Source: Nocardioides panzhihuensis
GTDB taxonomy: Bacteria > Actinomycetota > Actinomycetes > Propionibacteriales > Nocardioidaceae
Length of the DNA stretch: 64,000 nt
NCBI RefSeq assembly: GCF_013408335.1
Contig: NZ_JACBZR010000001.1
Coordinates: 1,426,001-1,490,000, forward strand
Direction: 5' to 3'
Positions 61,005 through 64,000 of the stretch are shown piece after piece. Within the stretch, counting starts at the first letter, position 1. Every line of letters begins with the position of its first letter. A model generated the notes under the pieces. The model searched no databases. It was not told the DNA's origin and saw nothing but the letters and a program-made list of their open reading frames with translations. The position numbers were made by a program, and so were the translations under genes.

Positions 61005-61490
61005 TTAACTGCTTTGATCATGTCCCTGAAGTTCGGCGGTTCCCGGGGCGATGAGCTGTAGAAGAACGTCGATCCCCGGAGGTTCGGTCCATACATGATC
61101 CGAGCCGGCGATCTGGAACGGCCCATCGATCCGATCTGGGCGGCCAGGTCCGCGAATAGTGCACCCCCTTAGGTCGACCTCGCCTAGAGACTTGTCGAAC
61201 CTGAGAGCAATATGATCGATCTTCGCCGATTCGTGCCCGAGTGCATCCGACAGTGCCGTCGGTTCATCGATAGTGAAAAGTTCGATGGTGGCCGATGCTA
61301 AGGCGAAGAAGGATGCACGAATATTGAGCGCGGGAGCTTCGAACGTGGAAGAGATGGAAAGTCCGAATCTTCTCTGCCACTCGTTCGAGGACGCCTCCAG
61401 GTTGCGAACCATGATTCCTACATGATCAAGCCGTGGGAACTGGGCCGAGACGCTGCTCTCGGAGCCAGCTGTTTGATCAGGCATTGTCAC
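61005..61490 (-). CDS. VOC-family (glyoxalase/epimerase-like) protein
   Basis: The protein has 161 aa with two beta-alpha-beta-beta-beta units. Metal ligands: His in RLDHVGIMV, Glu in ATIELF, His in KIDHIALRF and possibly Glu near the C-terminus (WTEPPGIDVLLQL), close to methylmalonyl-CoA epimerase. GTG 61490 overlaps the stop of the dehydrogenase gene, with GGGAG 4 bp before it; ATG 61484 is an alternative. Substrate unknown, perhaps a CoA ester. Confidence 0.8.
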   Translation of the reverse strand: MTMPDQTAGSESSVSAQFPRLDHVGIMVRNLEASSNEWQRRFGLSISSTFEAPALNIRASFFALASATIELFTIDEPTALSDALGHESAKIDHIALRFDKSLGEVDLRGCTIRGPGRPDRIDGPFQIAGSDHVWTEPPGIDVLLQLIAPGTAELQGHDQSS

Positions 61491-62995
61491 TGGCTCCCGG
61501 CCGCGACAAAGTTCGGCGTGACGCCCCTGCTGGGTTCCGTCCAGCGCTGGGTGACCACCTTGGACCTGGTGTAGAAGCGGTAGGCGTCGTAATTCAAACC
61601 ATCATCGCCGAAGCGCGAATCACCCCACCCGCCGAAGCCGAACCACGAGATCGGCACTGGAATCGGCACGTTGACACCGACGCTTCCTGCCTGCACATGA
61701 TGCGCGAAGTGGCGGCTCGCTGCTCCACTGGAGGTGAAGATCGACGCACCATTTCCGTATGGACTGGCGTTGACAACTCGGAGTGCCTCGTCAAGATCGT
61801 CAACGCGGACCACGCTGAGGACCGGGCCGAAGATCTCGTCCTGATAGAGATCGCTGTCGACCTGTACGTGGTCGACGAGGCTCGGCCCAACGAAGTGCCC
61901 CTCCCCGCGGGAATCAATTGCCCGACCGTCCACGACGACCGTTCCACCTTGGCTTCCTGCTGTGTCCAGTGCGCTGCGGACCCGTTCGAGCGCAGCCTCC
62001 GAGATGAGTGGGCCCATGTCAGAACCCTCCGCGTTGCCCGGGCCGGTCGTGAACGCTTCGGCTCGTTGTGCTGTCTTCGCAACGACCTGGTCGGCAACGT
62101 CGCCAACGACGACCGCCACCGGTACAGCCATGCATCGTTGACCTGCGGCTCCGAATGCCGCCGATACCAAGGCATCCGCTGCCGCGTCCAGGTCGGCGTC
62201 GGGCATCACGACCAAGTGATTGTTCGCTCCGCCCAATGCCTGCACCTTCTTGCCGGCTTCGGCAGAGCGGCGATAGATCTCACGCGCGACGGGAGTGGAG
62301 CCAACGAAGGACACGGCTGCCACGTCAGGGTGGTCGATCAGCGCGTTCACTGCATCGACGCCCCCATGCACGACGTTGAAGACACCCGCTGGGAGGCCCG
62401 CCTCAGCAAGGAGCTGAGCCATGCGCACGGAAGCTGATGGCACTCTCTCGCTTGGCTTGAGCACGAATGAATTGCCGCAAGCGATCGCGGCCGCAAACAT
62501 TGACACCGGGACCATCACGGGGAAGTTGAACGGAGTGATGCCAGCGCATACTCCGAGCGGTTGGCGAAAGGAATATGTATCGACGCCATTGGCGACCTGC
62601 TCCGCGTACTCGCCCTTCAACTGCTGGACCGCAGACGCCGCAACCTCGACCGCTTCGACGGAACGAGCCACTTCGCCCCTCGCGTCAGCGAGTGTCTTTC
62701 CTTGTTCCGCGGTGATTATCGAGGCGATCTCCTCGCTATGTTCCAGCAATAGACTGCGAAATGCGAGGAGAATCGTTGCCCGGGCCGGGGTCGGAGTCGA
62801 CGCCCAGGATTCCGCTGCGTTTCGTGCGCTAGCGACGGCCTTGTCAACAAGATCAGCGCCTCCCAGTCCGACGGTCCGAACTGCATGGCCCGTTGCTGGG
62901 TCGACGATCTCGACCTGTTCCGCGGCAGCCGAATCTGCGGGAGCACCGTCGATCCAGTGTGGAACTGTTTCGAACTGAATACCGGTTGTAGTCAC
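61487..62995 (-). CDS. mmsA: CoA-acylating methylmalonate-semialdehyde dehydrogenase type ALDH
   Basis: The protein has 502 aa from GTG 62995, which has GGAG 6 bp upstream (a TTG at 63007 is in frame but lacks this). It shows FRQPLGVCAGITPFNFPVMVPVSMFA, FVGSTPVAREIY, GAAGQRCMAVPV (nucleophile Cys) and, instead of the usual general-base Glu loop, ALGGANNHLVVMPDAD, the hallmark of the CoA-dependent branch. It would make an acyl-CoA directly from an aldehyde. The exact substrate cannot be read. Confidence 0.9.
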   Translation of the reverse strand: MTTTGIQFETVPHWIDGAPADSAAAEQVEIVDPATGHAVRTVGLGGADLVDKAVASARNAAESWASTPTPARATILLAFRSLLLEHSEEIASIITAEQGKTLADARGEVARSVEAVEVAASAVQQLKGEYAEQVANGVDTYSFRQPLGVCAGITPFNFPVMVPVSMFAAAIACGNSFVLKPSERVPSASVRMAQLLAEAGLPAGVFNVVHGGVDAVNALIDHPDVAAVSFVGSTPVAREIYRRSAEAGKKVQALGGANNHLVVMPDADLDAAADALVSAAFGAAGQRCMAVPVAVVVGDVADQVVAKTAQRAEAFTTGPGNAEGSDMGPLISEAALERVRSALDTAGSQGGTVVVDGRAIDSRGEGHFVGPSLVDHVQVDSDLYQDEIFGPVLSVVRVDDLDEALRVVNASPYGNGASIFTSSGAASRHFAHHVQAGSVGVNVPIPVPISWFGFGGWGDSRFGDDGLNYDAYRFYTRSKVVTQRWTEPSRGVTPNFVAAGSQ

Positions 62996-63027
62996 AGAAA
63001 TCTCCAAGGTGCGAGGTGGTGAAATGT

Positions 63028-63667
63028 TGCTGAGCTCTTGGGTTAGAGGTCTCGGGGGTGGGGGATCTCGGGGAACATCTCGAGTCCGTAGTTGGTCTTG
63101 AGGTTCTCGACCTCGGCGGTGAGTTGCTCGGGGGTGCGCAGCTCTCGGTTGCGGGCTTCGTAGAAGTATTTGTCGATGCCGCCTCCGGGCTCGAAGCCGT
63201 TGCTGTCGGGTCCGGGCACGAAGATCACGAGGATTCGGGCCTCCTCGCCCACGACCTCGTAGGTGTGTCGCTGGTCCTTGCGGCCCCAGACGAACTGTCC
63301 GGCGCCGGCGCTGTGGGACCCCTCTTCGGTGTGGATCTTGATCTCGCCGCTCATCACGAAGAAGCCCTCCTCCTCGCGGTGGTGGATGTGCCAGACCGGC
63401 TCGGTCCCGCGAACCCAGTTCGTCTCGATGACGATCAGCTGGCCCTGGGTGGTCTCCCCGGTGGCGTGGGTCCAGAAGTCCACGCCGGTCATGAAGTCGC
63501 CGGTCATGGTGAAGTGCACATCGTCGCGGTGGGAGACGTAGCTCTCTCCGTCGCGGGTTGTCGACGGCTGAATCTGGTCGACCTGAATCTGGTCGACATC
63601 GGACTTGGTGGCCATGGTGGCCCCCTTTCGTTTCGCTCGCTGTGTGGGCGAGTGGGTGAGGCTGACT
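63028..63667. repeat. Direct repeat copy B carrying a cupin gene
   Basis: 640 bp, the second copy of the 55896-56534 repeat. The cupin coding part is identical by eye. Sequence outside both borders is unrelated except that the promoter elements further upstream resemble each other. Confidence 0.9.
63043..63615 (-). CDS. Cupin-domain protein, copy B
   Basis: 190 aa, same protein as copy A (55911). It is the first gene of a minus-strand operon with the CoA-acylating dehydrogenase, the VOC protein and the mycofactocin-type SDR. An in-frame upstream extension lacks an RBS; the ATG at 63615 (MATKSDV) is chosen because GAAAGGGGG precedes it and copy A agrees. Single cupin with WHIHHREEEGFF metal motif; function unknown. 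Confidence 0.88.
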   Translation of the reverse strand: MATKSDVDQIQVDQIQPSTTRDGESYVSHRDDVHFTMTGDFMTGVDFWTHATGETTQGQLIVIETNWVRGTEPVWHIHHREEEGFFVMSGEIKIHTEEGSHSAGAGQFVWGRKDQRHTYEVVGEEARILVIFVPGPDSNGFEPGGGIDKYFYEARNRELRTPEQLTAEVENLKTNYGLEMFPEIPHPRDL

Positions 63668-63680
63668 GACTCGGATAACG

Positions 63681-63720
63681 TGAGACTAGACTCACAGTGG
63701 ATTAAAGTCAACGGTCTGTC
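63681..63720 (-). promoter_or_regulatory. Promoter and operator of the cupin B operon
   Basis: Minus strand: TTGACT, 17 bp, TAGTCT, with the operator TGAGTCTAGTCTCA on the -10 (63681-63694) and GACANNCYGTTGAC at 63707-63720. Same layout as cupin A although this part lies outside the repeat. Confidence 0.6.
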
Positions 63721-63756
63721 GATTATGCGGTTTCGCCACACATTGCGAAATTGAGG

Positions 63757-63794
63757 GGGCCGCACATCGCATCTTGCGTGCGAATGTGCGGCCC
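63757..63794 (-). terminator. Terminator after the DUF3237 gene
   Basis: The 11-bp arms GGGCCGCACAT / ATGTGCGGCCC with an inner CGCA/TGCG pair. It lies 22 bp after the DUF3237 stop and insulates the cupin B promoter. Confidence 0.7.
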
Positions 63795-63815
63795 ACCTGA
63801 TGTGTCCGGTCAGTG

Positions 63816-64000
63816 CTACTGAAGGGCGACGCGGAAGACCTGGAATTCGATCACCGGGCCAGGTGTGATGCGGCCCTGGCCCACGAAGATCGTCTGGTTG
63901 ACCCAGCTGTACCTGGGGTCACCGCACTCGAGCCTAGGCGTCGTGACGAAGTAGTGATCGCCGAAGTTGGTGCTCGACTCGCCCCCGGTGAGCGCGGCTT
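63816..64000 (-). CDS. DUF3237 family protein, C-terminal part (cut by window edge)
   Basis: I translated the last 61 residues by hand: HYFVTTPRLECGDPRYSWVN, then QTIFVGQGRITPGPVIEFQV and FRVALQ before the stop at 63816. The GDPRYxWxN...VGxGR pattern is the conserved end of DUF3237 proteins, small beta-barrels of unknown function often seen in actinobacterial catabolic clusters. The start lies beyond the window. Confidence 0.7.
   Translation of the reverse strand, partial: AALTGGESSTNFGDHYFVTTPRLECGDPRYSWVNQTIFVGQGRITPGPVIEFQVFRVALQ

Noticed and set aside
55896..63667. Insertion sequence ends or a composite transposon
   Set aside because: The repeat contains only a cupin gene, no transposase, and no terminal inverted repeats were seen.
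1..64000. CRISPR arrays, phage genes, rRNA
   Set aside because: No regularly spaced repeats, phage structural genes or rRNA sequence were seen anywhere in the window.

Overview
The window is high-GC actinobacterial DNA. SepH, an acyl-CoA carboxylase with a small epsilon subunit, mycofactocin clusters, DUF5998 and DUF3159 proteins and many GTG starts point to a Nocardioides-like member of the Propionibacteriales. That assignment is by gene content only and is not proven.

Layout. (1) 0-1 kb: a trypsin-like peptidase, cut by the left edge, next to a trypco2-type partner; this is the edge of a predicted conflict system. (2) 1-14 kb: chromosomal housekeeping and transport genes (DUF5998 protein, phosphodiesterase, thymidine kinase, PhoD phosphatase, SepH, TRIC channel, Tat-exported PHP protein, LysR, MFS pump behind a MerR-type operator, hydrolase, tRNA-Val). 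(3) 14.5-26.8 kb: acyl-CoA metabolism: an adk paralogue plus an acyl-CoA carboxylase operon, fused isobutyryl-CoA mutase IcmF, acyl-CoA dehydrogenase and 3-hydroxyacyl-CoA dehydrogenase, with a MarR and two paralogous TetR regulators and clear palindromic operators. (4) 27-37 kb: alcohol oxidation module: mycofactocin (NDMA)-dependent alcohol dehydrogenase with MoxR and VWA partners, a divergent GAF/Fis regulator, aldehyde dehydrogenase and mycofactocin cluster 1 (mftABCDE plus a truncated SDR, no mftF). (5) 37.5-47 kb: a second Tat PHP protein, an AraC regulator and an aldoxime/nitrile operon (amidase, cobalt nitrile hydratase beta and alpha, activator, CbtB, CbtA, [2Fe-2S] protein, aldoxime dehydratase). 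(6) 47.4-53.9 kb: mycofactocin cluster 2, complete (mftR, mftABCDE, SDR, mftF). (7) 54-64 kb: a less GC-rich catabolic island with an acyl-CoA synthetase, two identical cupin genes on a 0.64-kb direct repeat, an esterase, an MDR reductase, an EthR-like TetR and a decayed relative, and a cupin / semialdehyde dehydrogenase / VOC / mycofactocin-type SDR operon; the end of a DUF3237 gene lies at the right edge.

How the genes work together. Two mycofactocin clusters flank an aldoxime-to-acid pathway: aldoxime to nitrile (aldoxime dehydratase), to amide (cobalt nitrile hydratase), to acid (amidase). The alcohol branch runs from alcohol to aldehyde (mycofactocin-dependent ADH) to acid (ALDH). Cluster 1 lacks mftF, so glycosylation of its product would have to use the mftF of cluster 2. 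The right-hand island shows a shared promoter element (GACANNCYGTTGAC) in front of four transcription units, suggesting one regulon for an unidentified substrate.
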